The notes beneath the pieces were generated by a model. The model had not been told where the DNA came from and made no database searches. It was given only the letters and a program-made list of their open reading frames with translations. Shown here piece after piece: positions 12,667 to 19,961 of a stretch of 64,000 nt of DNA; positions within the stretch are counted from its first letter, which is position 1; each line of letters starts with the position of its first letter. Source of the DNA: Devosia sp. 66-14 (lineage in GTDB: Bacteria; Pseudomonadota; Alphaproteobacteria; Rhizobiales; Devosiaceae); NCBI GenBank assembly GCA_001899085.1, contig MKVB01000002.1, positions 202,440-266,439 of the forward strand. The letters are read 5' to 3'. The position numbers and the translations under genes were made by a program.

Positions 12667-13026
12667 ATGAAGCGCATTCTGCTCGCTGAAGACGATAACG
12701 ACATGCGCCAGTTCCTCACCCGCGCGCTGAAGACCGCCGGCTATGAGGTGGTCTCGTTCGACAATGGCAGGTCGGCCTACGAGCGGCTGCGCGAGGAGCC
12801 GTTCTCGCTGCTGCTCAGTGACATCGTGATGCCGGAGATGGACGGAATCGAACTGGCGCGCCGCGCCACCGAGCTCGATCCCGACCTCAAGGTGATGTTC
12901 ATCACCGGATTTGCCGCCGTGGCGCTGAACCCCGACTCCGAAGCCCCCAAGGATGCCTCGGTGCTGAGCAAACCCTTCCATCTCAAGGATCTGGTGCACG
13001 AGGTCGAACGCCTGCTGGCGGCCTGA
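12667..13026 (+). CDS. cpdR: CpdR-type single-domain response regulator
   Basis: 119 aa, one receiver domain. D9/D10, phospho-acceptor D52 (LLSDIVMPEMDG), the switch threonine in FITGFAAVALNP and K in SKPFHL are all present. FITGFAAVALNPDS and the C-terminal LLAA match alphaproteobacterial CpdR. In Caulobacter and Sinorhizobium unphosphorylated CpdR directs ClpXP to its substrates and the CckA-ChpT relay phosphorylates it; that function is inferred here. ATG 12667 is chosen over 12664 because AAGGGGA is better spaced for it. Confidence 0.93.
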   Translation: MKRILLAEDDNDMRQFLTRALKTAGYEVVSFDNGRSAYERLREEPFSLLLSDIVMPEMDGIELARRATELDPDLKVMFITGFAAVALNPDSEAPKDASVLSKPFHLKDLVHEVERLLAA

Positions 13027-13129
13027 TCCCGCGGGCGGCCCGTCCCTGGCGTGGTTCCGGCGGCGGCGCGCCGCAGGCTGGAGCCGGGTCTGACGGGGGC
13101 CTCCGACAGGCAGTTTTCCCAAGCCGGAA

Positions 13130-13158
13130 TTGACCCTTGACCGGCGAGCGGGTTTTAT
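13130..13158 (+). promoter_or_regulatory. Probable housekeeping promoter of the tRNA-Val pair
   Basis: TTGACC (13130-13135), 17 bases, TTTTAT (13153-13158). This puts transcription about 45 bases before the first tRNA. Confidence 0.4.
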
Positions 13159-13211
13159 GGTCTACCGCGCTCCCAACGACGGGCGCAGCCCGAAGTTGAC
13201 GGTGAAGTGAT

Positions 13212-13286
13212 GGGTGTATAGCTCAGCGGGAGAGCACTACCTTGACATGGTAGGGGTCACAGGTTCAATCCCTGTTACACCCACCA
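13212..13286 (+). tRNA. tRNA-Val (anticodon GAC)
   Basis: 75 nt including encoded CCA. Acceptor arms GGGTGTA/TACACCC close the cloverleaf, the D-arm is GCTCAGCGGGAGAGC, the anticodon loop TTGACAT reads GAC, and the T-arm contains GGTTCAATCC. It decodes GUC/GUU. Confidence 0.97.
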
Positions 13287-13381
13287 TCCCTCGCCGCAAG
13301 GACTCCCGAAGTCCTTGAATATGCCGATGAAATCGGCGCCGCAGTTTGGTCGCGACAGACGATGTCGTGACCCGAACGGAT

Positions 13382-13456
13382 GGGTGTGTAGCTCAGCGGG
13401 AGAGCATCGCCTTCACACGGCGGGGGTCACAGGTTCAATCCCTGTCACACCCACCA
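13382..13456 (+). tRNA. tRNA-Val (anticodon CAC)
   Basis: 75 nt including encoded CCA. It is almost identical to the upstream copy outside the anticodon arm and the acceptor end (GGGTGTG/CACACCC). The anticodon loop TTCACAC reads CAC, decoding GUG. Ninety-five bases separate the two, and they probably share one transcript ending at 13502. Confidence 0.97.
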
Positions 13457-13465
13457 TCCAACGAG

Positions 13466-13502
13466 CCCCTGGCGCCGACCGGCTGCCGGGGGTTTGCTTT
13501 TT
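13466..13502 (+). terminator. Rho-independent terminator of the tRNA operon
   Basis: CCCCTGGC plus GCCG pairs with CGGC plus GCCGGGGG in a long stem, followed by TTTGCTTTTT. Confidence 0.85.
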
Positions 13503-13844
13503 GCGGTGGGTGGTGCGAGTCCCTTGCCGCTGTCGGGTCTGCGCCTGAACGTTCTCGACGGCCAGATGTCCGGCCCCTTCTATCCGGGGTCGACCTGCCC
13601 GGGTGCGTCTCGGCCAGCTCAGTGTTCAGAGATCAGCGACGCTGCCCCGGCTCATGATGGGCAGGTGCATTTTCCATCAAAATTCCTTGATGGTGCCTTG
13701 AAATTGCCACCCCAAAACCAGGTGTGGCGCGAATGGCACGACTCTTTCCCGGAGGGGGCTCGCGTGAACAGTTTGTTAGCACGTGAGGTCGCTTTTCCAT
13801 CCGACACGGGCTACGTGAAGGCCCTCTCTCTAGGAGTCGACTAA
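13503..13844 (+). other. Leader region upstream of the first outer-membrane protein gene
   Basis: 342 bases. An open frame covers most of it but has no ribosome site and no protein-like character. It presumably holds the promoter of the 13845 gene; I see no clear -35/-10 pair. The last bases, TAGGAGTCGACTAA, are that gene's ribosome site. Confidence 0.4.
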
Positions 13845-14516
13845 ATGAATCGTTTTGCAATCGCTCTGCTGGCCGGTGTGGCTGGCGTCTCCGTGATGTC
13901 CTCGGCTTTCGCCGCTGACCTCATCATTTCCGAGCCCGCTCCGGCGGTCGGCGTTGTCTCCACTTCGGGCGGCAACTGGGACGGCCTGTTCCTCGGCGCC
14001 TTCGCCGGCTATGGCTGGGGCACCCTGACCGACGAAGACGGCTATTTCGATCCCGCCGGCACCGAATATGACCCGACCGGCTGGCAGGTCGGCGTTGCCG
14101 CCGGCGTGAACTTCACCGTCTCGGAAGCCATCGTTGCCGGCCTCGTGGCCGACATCGCCTGGTCGGATCTCGGCGGCGACTTCGTCGGTGGCGATCTCAC
14201 CTCCAAGACCGACTGGCAGGGTAGCATCCGTGGCCGCATCGGCTTCGACGGCGGTGCGTTCCTCCCGTACGTGACCGGCGGTCTGGCGTTCGCGAACAAC
14301 ACGCTCACCGACAACGTGACCCCGATCGAAGACACCCAGACCCATATCGGCTGGACCCTCGGCGCCGGTGTCGAGTTTGCCGTTGCCGACAACGTGTCGC
14401 TCGACCTGCAGTACCGCTACTCGGACTTCGGCAAGAAGACCTACGACCTGAACGTTCCGACCGACTACAGCCTGACCTCGCATGCGGTCACGGCCGGTAT
14501 CAACTTCCGCTTCTGA
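13845..14516 (+). CDS. Outer-membrane beta-barrel protein, Omp25/RopB-like, array copy 1
   Basis: 223 aa. Signal peptide 1-22 (NRFAIALLAGVAGVSVMSSAFA) is followed by the array's shared ADLIISEPAP start. The body is alternating beta-strand sequence with repeated GNWDGLFLGAFAGYGWG, LRGRIGFDGGAFLPYVTGGLA, THIGWTLGAGVEFAVADN and DLQYRYSD blocks, ending in the aromatic NFRF that Bam recognises. This fits an 8-stranded barrel of the Omp25/opacity family. Own ribosome site (TAGGAG) and terminator suggest a single-gene transcript. Function is probably envelope structure; no pore specificity can be read. Confidence 0.9.
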   Translation: MNRFAIALLAGVAGVSVMSSAFAADLIISEPAPAVGVVSTSGGNWDGLFLGAFAGYGWGTLTDEDGYFDPAGTEYDPTGWQVGVAAGVNFTVSEAIVAGLVADIAWSDLGGDFVGGDLTSKTDWQGSIRGRIGFDGGAFLPYVTGGLAFANNTLTDNVTPIEDTQTHIGWTLGAGVEFAVADNVSLDLQYRYSDFGKKTYDLNVPTDYSLTSHAVTAGINFRF

Positions 14517-14560
14517 TTTCCGCCCTCAGCCTTTTCGAGGCTGAACGGTCATCACATCGG

Positions 14561-14597
14561 CCCCGCCCGGCGCAAGCCGCGGCGGGGTTTGATTTTT
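14561..14597 (+). terminator. Terminator after array copy 1
   Basis: CCCCGCC...GGCGGGG stem with an inner GCG/CGC pairing, then TTTGATTTTT. Confidence 0.8.
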
Positions 14598-14826
14598 CCG
14601 GCGACTTCGACAATCCGGCCCCTGCAACGCGCAACATCGACCGACGTCGCCACGCTTGTGTCTGAAATGCGGCAAAATATAGATTTACAACGTCATTAAG
14701 AACCTAAGCCTTATGTGTGTCCTGAGGGTGACACTTCGTGGCTAAGCTGTGCGTTGCTGGCGTCAGCGGGTTCACTTTCGGGGAAACGAGCGTATCTTGC
14801 AGAGGTTATTTTCCGGAGGCCATCCA

Positions 14827-15501
14827 ATGAACCGTCTTGCCATCTCCCTGCTCACCGGCGTCGCCGCCCTGGGCTTCATCTCGTCGGTCCAGGCGGCCGA
14901 TCTCATCATTTCCGAGCCCGCGCCCGTGGTTGGCGTCGTCAATACCGGCGGCAACTGGGATGGCGTCTATGTGGGCGCCTTTGCCGGCTATGGCTGGGGC
15001 ACGCTGACGGAAGAAGACGGCGTCTTCGCTCCTCCGGGCACCGACTATGACATTTCGGGCTGGCAGCTGGGCGTTGCCGCCGGCGCGAACTTCACCATTT
15101 CCGAAGCGATCGTGGCTGGCCTCGTCGCCGACATCGCCTGGGCGGACATTGGCGGTTCTAACGACGACTTCGCCCCGCTCGAGTACAACATCAACTGGCT
15201 CGCCAGCGTTCGCGGCCGTCTCGGCTTTGACGGCGGGGCGTTCCTGCCCTACCTGACCGCCGGTCTGGCGGTTGCCAACAACACTGTCGGTATCGATGGT
15301 GGCGGGCCTGACGACACCCAGACCCATATCGGTTGGACGGTGGGTGCCGGCGTCGAGTTCGCCGTCGCCGACAATATCTCGCTCGACCTGCTGTACCGCT
15401 ACAGCGACTACGGCAGCAAGACCTACGCCTTCGATGGCGGCGTGTCGGACTTCAACCTGACCGCGCACACCATCTCGGCCGGCGTGAACTTCAAGTTCTG
15501 A
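14827..15501 (+). CDS. Outer-membrane beta-barrel protein, array copy 2
   Basis: 224 aa. Signal peptide ends VQA-ADLIISEPAPVVG. It is closest to copy 1, sharing GWGTLTEEDGVF, FTISEAIVAGLVADIAW, THIGWTVGAGVEFAVADNISLDLLYRYSD and the final NFKF. ATG 14827 is chosen over an upstream in-frame start because CGGAGG lies just before it and the signal peptide begins there. The 230 bases before it are AT-richer (CAAAATATAGATTTACAACG) and likely hold its promoter. Confidence 0.9.
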   Translation: MNRLAISLLTGVAALGFISSVQAADLIISEPAPVVGVVNTGGNWDGVYVGAFAGYGWGTLTEEDGVFAPPGTDYDISGWQLGVAAGANFTISEAIVAGLVADIAWADIGGSNDDFAPLEYNINWLASVRGRLGFDGGAFLPYLTAGLAVANNTVGIDGGGPDDTQTHIGWTVGAGVEFAVADNISLDLLYRYSDYGSKTYAFDGGVSDFNLTAHTISAGVNFKF

Positions 15502-15536
15502 TTGCCGCTCAGCCTCGGCTGATCCGTCGCGCTGTT

Positions 15537-15571
15537 AACCCCGCCGTGGCCCTTGGCTGCGGCGGGGTTTC
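15537..15571 (+). terminator. Terminator after array copy 2
   Basis: AACCCCGCCG pairs with CGGCGGGGTT around a 13-base loop, followed by TTCTT. Confidence 0.7.
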
Positions 15572-15713
15572 TTGCATCCCGAGCCGGCCTCCGGCCGACG
15601 CCGGCCGCTGTCGATCTCAGGCGAGCTGTCACCGTTCATTCACAGCTGTTGCGCAATTGCCCTTGCAAGATCGGCAAAACAGTCCCACCTTCGCTGTCAT
15701 GTTCAACCAGCAG

Positions 15714-15728
15714 AAGGAGGTGGTCCAA
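15714..15728 (+). promoter_or_regulatory. Extended Shine-Dalgarno, 15 bases complementary to the 16S rRNA 3' end
   Basis: AAGGAGGTGGTCCAA can pair with the 3' end of 16S rRNA (GGATCACCTCCTT) over its whole length if one G-U pair is allowed. It sits directly before a GTG codon. It is far longer than any other ribosome site in the window. Confidence 0.5.
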
Positions 15729-15800
15729 GTGTCTCATCAGAAATCGTCGATTTCGAAGGGTCTTGGAGTCTCCGTTAGTTCGGAGCAGCCTCTGGCCTGA
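15729..15800 (+). CDS. Possible 23-aa small ORF behind the extended ribosome site
   Basis: GTG start, stop TGA at 15798. The product begins MSHQKSSISKG and ends SSEQPLA; it has no membrane segment and I recognise no family. About 80 bases later a terminator closes the transcript. It may be a small protein, a leader peptide, or the relic of a gene whose strong leader survived a deletion. Confidence 0.3.
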   Translation: MSHQKSSISKGLGVSVSSEQPLA

Positions 15801-15879
15801 TCGAAGGCACCTCGTCCCGTCAGGCGACCTCTTGTCGCCCTCAGGACAATGACTGCTTCGAAAGCCACGAAATCGGAAA

Positions 15880-15912
15880 GGGTCGCCTCAGGGCGGCCCT
15901 TTCTTTTTGTCT
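15880..15912 (+). terminator. Terminator upstream of the truncated array copy
   Basis: AAAGGG-T-CGCC pairs with GGCG-G-CCCTTT around TCAG, followed by CTTTTT. It closely resembles the terminators of array copies 4 and 5, although no complete gene precedes it. Confidence 0.75.
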
Positions 15913-15957
15913 CGCTGGTGGAATGTGTCTGCGAGGCGGCCGTGGAACTCACCCAGA

Positions 15958-16235
15958 CCACTTCGCTGCGCGGCCGCCTCGGTCATAATGGCGGGGCGTT
16001 CATGCCTTACCTGACTGCCGGTCTGGCGTTTGACCAGGGCCATGCTCTGCCGCCCGATGTCATCAATATGCATGTCGGCTGGACTATCGGAGCCGGCGTC
16101 GAGTTTGCCGTCAGCGATGCGCTGTCGGTCGATCTGCTGTACCGCTACACCGATCTGGCGCCGCAGAACTACGCCGGTCCCGACCTCGGCTTCGAAACCC
16201 ATTCGGTTACTGCGGGCCTGAACTGGTCGTTCTGA
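15958..16235 (+). pseudogene. 5'-truncated outer-membrane barrel gene (array relic)
   Basis: About 92 codons matching only the C-terminal 40% of the array proteins: LRGRLGHNGGAFMPYLTAGLA, HVGWTIGAGVEFAVSDALSVDLLYRYTD, THSVTAGLNWSF. The signal peptide and first half of the barrel are missing. The frame runs upstream into the preceding terminator, and no ribosome site precedes the homology. The reading frame is intact and the 3' terminator survives, so the truncation is probably recent. Confidence 0.8.
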
Positions 16236-16256
16236 GACCACTTGTCCTGCTGAGAT

Positions 16257-16286
16257 GAGGCCGTCCGCTGGGCGGCCTTTTTCTTT
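16257..16286 (+). terminator. Terminator after the truncated copy
   Basis: AGGCCGTCC pairs with GGGCGGCCT around GCT, then TTTTCTTTT. Confidence 0.75.
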
Positions 16287-16429
16287 TGCCGCGCGCCAAT
16301 GCGCCGTGAAATTGTGTCGTCGGCGCAACAGTGGCGATATTTTGGCGAAACAGTGGTGAACCGAGACGGTTGTGATTTGTTTGGCAACACTCGGTGCCTG
16401 ATGGTGAAGCCATCGTATTGGAGGTTGAT

Positions 16430-17071
16430 ATGACTAGGTTTGCACTGCTGCTGGCCGCAGGTGTTTCGGCGGTCGCGATTTCTTCGGCGGCACATGCCGC
16501 TGATCTCATCATTGATGAGCCCGCTGCTGGCGTCGTCGACGTCTCCGGCAACTGGGACGGGCCCTACATCGGCGTATTTGCTGGTTACGGTGCAGGCACC
16601 TACGAGGAAGCTGCGGGTTTCGAGGCCGACACCTCGGGCTGGCTCGCAGGCGTCGCTCTGGGCGCGAATTTCACCGTCACCGACGGCATTGTGGCTGGCA
16701 TCGTCGGTGACATCGCCTGGTCGAATATTGGGTTCGAAGACGTCTTTGGTGACGCCAATATCGACTGGGTCGGCTCACTTCGCGGTCGTCTGGGTTTTGA
16801 TGGCGGCGCGTTCCTGCCGTACCTCACCGCTGGTCTGGCCGTCGCTGGCGCCACCGTCCACAACAACATTTCGGGTCTGTCGGATTCGGGTACCCATGTC
16901 GGCTGGACCGTCGGCGCCGGCGTCGAGTTTGCGGCGACCGAGAACCTGTCGATCGACCTGCTGTACCGTTATTCCGACTACGGCGATCAGACCTACAATG
17001 TCGGCTTTGCCGATTTCGATGCGGGGTTCAAAACCCATCAGATCACCGTCGGGCTCAACTGGTCGTTCTGA
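16430..17071 (+). CDS. Outer-membrane beta-barrel protein, array copy 4
   Basis: 213 aa. Signal peptide MTRFALLLAAGVSAVAISSA ends AHA-ADLIIDEPAAGVVD. The usual blocks follow (GNWDGPYIGVFAGYGAG, SLRGRLGFDGGAFLPYLTAGLA, HVGWTVGAGVEF, DLLYRYSDYG), ending NWSF like the relic and unlike copies 1, 2, 5 and 6. ATG 16430 follows TTGGAGGT. Confidence 0.9.
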   Translation: MTRFALLLAAGVSAVAISSAAHAADLIIDEPAAGVVDVSGNWDGPYIGVFAGYGAGTYEEAAGFEADTSGWLAGVALGANFTVTDGIVAGIVGDIAWSNIGFEDVFGDANIDWVGSLRGRLGFDGGAFLPYLTAGLAVAGATVHNNISGLSDSGTHVGWTVGAGVEFAATENLSIDLLYRYSDYGDQTYNVGFADFDAGFKTHQITVGLNWSF

Positions 17072-17096
17072 CGCCGGTTATTGCTGCTCGATCCGG

Positions 17097-17127
17097 AAGG
17101 GCCGCCCATTGGGCGGCCCTTGCTTTT
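17097..17127 (+). terminator. Terminator after array copy 4
   Basis: AAGGGCCGCCC pairs perfectly with GGGCGGCCCTT around ATT, then TGCTTTT. Confidence 0.85.
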
Positions 17128-17259
17128 GGCCGATCGACCTCCAAACCATTCGTTAACCAAGTCCTGACGGTTACCGCGGCGTAAAGGAATTGTTTGCAAC
17201 TTGGATTCGATTCATGCGGGCACGTAATCCGTTCCCTTCGTGTACCTTGGAGGCACATC

Positions 17260-17937
17260 ATGAACCGTTTCTCTCTTACTCTCCTGGCGGGCGTTGCCGT
17301 GCTGTCCATGGCTTCGGCGGCTTCGGCAGCTGATCTGCTGGTGCGTCAGCAGCCGTCCATGCCGGGCTTCGTCGACATGGGCAGCAGCGGTGGCTGGGAT
17401 GGCGCCTATATCGGCGGTTTCGTCGGCTATGGCTGGGGCACCGCCTCGGACGACAACACTCCGCTCGATCTGCTCTCGTCCAGCGAACTCGATCTCTCCG
17501 GCTGGACCGCCGGCGCGACCCTGGGCGCCAACTTCACCGTCGCTCCGGGCTTCGTGCTGGGCGCGGCCGGTGACCTGGCCTGGAACGGCATTGGCGGTTT
17601 TGACGGTGGCGTGGTCCCGGGCGTGGACGTCGACATCAACTGGAACGGCTCGCTGCGTGGCCGCGCCGGCTTCGACGGCGGCGCCTTCATGCCCTACCTG
17701 ACGGCTGGTCTCGCCTTCGCCGGCGCAACCGCCAGCAGCGGCGGCACCGACAGCACTCAGATGCATTTCGGCTGGACCGCCGGCGCCGGTGTGGAAGTTG
17801 CCGCTACCGACCAGATCTCGGTCGACCTGCAGTACCGCTACTCGGATTACGGCAAGGCCACCTACGACCTGAACGGCGGCTCGGAACTCGGCCTCACCAC
17901 ACATTCGCTCACCGCCGGCGTGAACTTCAAGTTCTAA
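17260..17937 (+). CDS. Outer-membrane beta-barrel protein, array copy 5
   Basis: 225 aa. Signal peptide MNRFSLTLLAGVAVLSMASA ends SAA-DLLVRQQPSMPGFVDMG, a mature N-terminus that departs from the ADLII-EPA pattern of the other copies. Barrel blocks are conserved (GWDGAYIGGFVGYGWG, SLRGRAGFDGGAFMPYLTAGLAFAG, HFGWTAGAGVEV, DLQYRYSDYG, NFKF). ATG 17260 is fixed by TTGGAGG. Confidence 0.9.
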   Translation: MNRFSLTLLAGVAVLSMASAASAADLLVRQQPSMPGFVDMGSSGGWDGAYIGGFVGYGWGTASDDNTPLDLLSSSELDLSGWTAGATLGANFTVAPGFVLGAAGDLAWNGIGGFDGGVVPGVDVDINWNGSLRGRAGFDGGAFMPYLTAGLAFAGATASSGGTDSTQMHFGWTAGAGVEVAATDQISVDLQYRYSDYGKATYDLNGGSELGLTTHSLTAGVNFKF

Positions 17938-17960
17938 GCCGAGCTTGGGCAAGTCTTTCG

Positions 17961-17991
17961 AAAGGGCCGCCTTGTGCGGCCCTTTCTCGTT
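17961..17991 (+). terminator. Terminator after array copy 5
   Basis: AAAGGGCCGC pairs with GCGGCCCTTT around CTTGT, then CTCGTT, a weak T tract. Confidence 0.65.
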
Positions 17992-18120
17992 GCAGGGGGC
18001 ACGCGGCCGCATGTGTGGCGAGCAGGTGACACCATGGCGACTTTTCGGTGGGACACCGGTAATTCCTATCGCTTCGATCGAGATTTGCGACTAAGCGACC
18101 CGGACTTCTAGGAGACTCAC

Positions 18121-18732
18121 ATGAATCGCTTTGTAATTGCTCTGCTTTCCGGCGTTGCCGGGCTCGCCCTCGTGTCGGGCGCCCAAGCGGCTGACCTGAT
18201 CATCGACCAGCCGGCTGCCGGCGTCGTCGAGGCGGCAAGCGGCAACTGGGACGGCCTGTATGTCGGCGCTTTCGTCGGCGGTCTGGGCGGCACCTTCGAG
18301 GACGAGTCCTCGGATGAGTACGATGTCAGCGGCTGGCTCGCCGGTGTGAACCTCGGCGCCAACTTCACCGTTGCCGATGGCATCGTGCTCGGCGTGGTGG
18401 GCGACGTTGCCTGGAGCAACGCCGAGAACCAGGACAACCTGCCGCTGTCCGTCGATTGGACCGCTTCGCTGCGTGGCCGCCTCGGCTTCGACGGCGGCTC
18501 GTTCCTGCCGTACCTGACCGCCGGTCTGGCGGTTGCCGGCGGCGAGATCGAGGGCATCAACGAGACCCATTTCGGCTGGACCGTCGGCGCCGGTGTCGAG
18601 TTCGCCGTTGCGGACAACATCTCGGTCGACCTGCTGTACCGCTACTCGGACTACGGCACTGCCACCTACAGCAACGAAGATTTCGGCCTGACCTCGCATG
18701 CCGTCACCGTCGGCCTGAACTTCAAGTTCTAA
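18121..18732 (+). CDS. Outer-membrane beta-barrel protein, array copy 6
   Basis: 203 aa, the shortest intact copy. Signal peptide MNRFVIALLSGVAGLALVSG ends AQA-ADLIIDQPAAGVVE. GNWDGLYVGAFVGGLGG is followed by a shorter first loop (FEDESSDEYDVSGW) and the shared C-terminal half ending NFKF. The ribosome site is CTAGGAG, and ATGAATCGCTTT copies the start of copy 1. Confidence 0.9.
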   Translation: MNRFVIALLSGVAGLALVSGAQAADLIIDQPAAGVVEAASGNWDGLYVGAFVGGLGGTFEDESSDEYDVSGWLAGVNLGANFTVADGIVLGVVGDVAWSNAENQDNLPLSVDWTASLRGRLGFDGGSFLPYLTAGLAVAGGEIEGINETHFGWTVGAGVEFAVADNISVDLLYRYSDYGTATYSNEDFGLTSHAVTVGLNFKF

Positions 18733-18756
18733 GCCTCGCTGATCGACTGAATCGAG

Positions 18757-18788
18757 CGGCCGCCCCTGAGGGGCGGCCGTTTTTGTTT
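18757..18788 (+). terminator. Terminator after array copy 6
   Basis: CGGCCGCCCC pairs perfectly with GGGGCGGCCG around TGA, then TTTTTGTTT. Confidence 0.9.
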
Positions 18789-19180
18789 GCCGAGGTTTCG
18801 ACCGTCGCGCGCTGAGATGGCCTGCATCCGCCATCTCCACTGACGGCGGGGGACGGTTGTCGCGGACCCCGTGGCGACATGGGATGAAATTGCTTCTCGA
18901 CGGCTGGCATCGTCTGCCGTCTCGCAGACGGCCCCCAGGACAGCGAAGTTGGCTGGAGTTTCAGCGACTTACCGCTGATCTCAACCGAAGTTCTGACTCG
19001 GCGGCGAGCGATTGACGAGCGGTTTGGTCGCTTTCGGCGAGCGTGGTTTTTTGTTCGCGCCGCGGCATATCTGTGGCGTCGCCGCAACTGCGCCAGAAAA
19101 ATGGCAGGCGGCGGCGCGTACTACTTATCCTGTGTGATGCGATGCTGTATTGAACGGAGATCGATTGATGGAGGCATCAC
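18789..19180 (+). other. Leader region upstream of array copy 7
   Basis: 392 bases without a credible gene, the longest spacer in the array. It contains an imperfect hairpin GCCGTCTCGCAGACGGC and a short T run near 19049. The promoter of copy 7 must lie here; I cannot place it. Confidence 0.4.
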
Positions 19181-19852
19181 GTGAATCGCGTTGCTCTAAT
19201 TCTTGCGGCCGGCATTTCGAGCCTGGTTGTCGCGCCTGCTGTTCAGGCTGCGGACCTTATTGTGGATGAACCAGCCGAGGTCGGTGTCGTCGATGTTTCG
19301 GGCAACTGGGCCGGGGCATATGTCGGCGTTTTTGCCGGCTACGGGTGGGGCACCTACGATGACAATGGCCCGGCAGGTCCCGATAACGGTCTGGGCGGCG
19401 GGCTGGTCGGCCTGACGGCTGGTTACAATTTCGCGGTGACCGACGGGATTGTCGCAGGTGTCGTGGCCGACGTGGCCTGGTCGGACATCAGCTACGGCTA
19501 TGACTTTCCCGGGGTCGAGTTCGACTTCAGGGCCGACTGGGTGGGTTCGCTGCGCGGCAAGCTGGGCTTTGACGGCGGGTTGTTCCTTCCCTATCTGACG
19601 GCCGGTCTCGCGGTCGCAGGGACCTCGGCCTTCTACGATGATGGTTTCTTTCTCGTAGACGAGTCCCAGACGCATGTCGGTTGGACCGTGGGTGCCGGTC
19701 TCGAGGTGGCTGTTGCCGACAACCTGTCGATCGACATGCTGTACCGCTACTCGGACTATGGTGACGTGACCTATGGTGGCGTCACGGCTCCGCCCTATGA
19801 TGCGAGCTTCACCACCCACCAGATCACCGCCGGTCTCAACTGGCGTTTCTGA
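19181..19852 (+). CDS. Outer-membrane beta-barrel protein, array copy 7
   Basis: 223 aa from a GTG start behind ATGGAGG. Signal peptide ends VQA-ADLIVDEPAEVGVVD. It is the most divergent intact copy: GNWAGAYVGVFAGYGWG, a glycine-rich first loop (GPDNGLGGGLVG) and an extra loop FYDDGFFLVDESQ, but the same THVGWTVGAGLEVAVADNLSIDMLYRYSDYG core and final NWRF. It is followed by its own terminator before prfC. Confidence 0.9.
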   Translation: MNRVALILAAGISSLVVAPAVQAADLIVDEPAEVGVVDVSGNWAGAYVGVFAGYGWGTYDDNGPAGPDNGLGGGLVGLTAGYNFAVTDGIVAGVVADVAWSDISYGYDFPGVEFDFRADWVGSLRGKLGFDGGLFLPYLTAGLAVAGTSAFYDDGFFLVDESQTHVGWTVGAGLEVAVADNLSIDMLYRYSDYGDVTYGGVTAPPYDASFTTHQITAGLNWRF

Positions 19853-19874
19853 TCCAACCGCACAGTCAAGTCAG

Positions 19875-19908
19875 ACGGCCGTCCCTCGGGGCGGCCGTTC
19901 TCTTTTTG
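19875..19908 (+). terminator. Terminator after array copy 7
   Basis: ACGGCCGTCCC pairs with GGGGCGGCCGT (one G-T), loop TC, then TCTCTTTTT. Confidence 0.85.
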
Positions 19909-19961
19909 CATTCGGCGCGCAACACGACTATGTAGCGGCCTTCCACATTTCGAGCCCGTCG

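Noticed and set aside
13494-13844. 116-codon frame between tRNA-Val and the first barrel gene
   Set aside because: It begins inside the tRNA terminator, has no ribosome site, and its residues look like translated leader DNA.
13845-19852. Regularly spaced repeats considered as a CRISPR array or satellite
   Set aside because: The repeated units are 600-700-base genes with diverged sequence and spacers; there are no short identical repeats and no cas genes.
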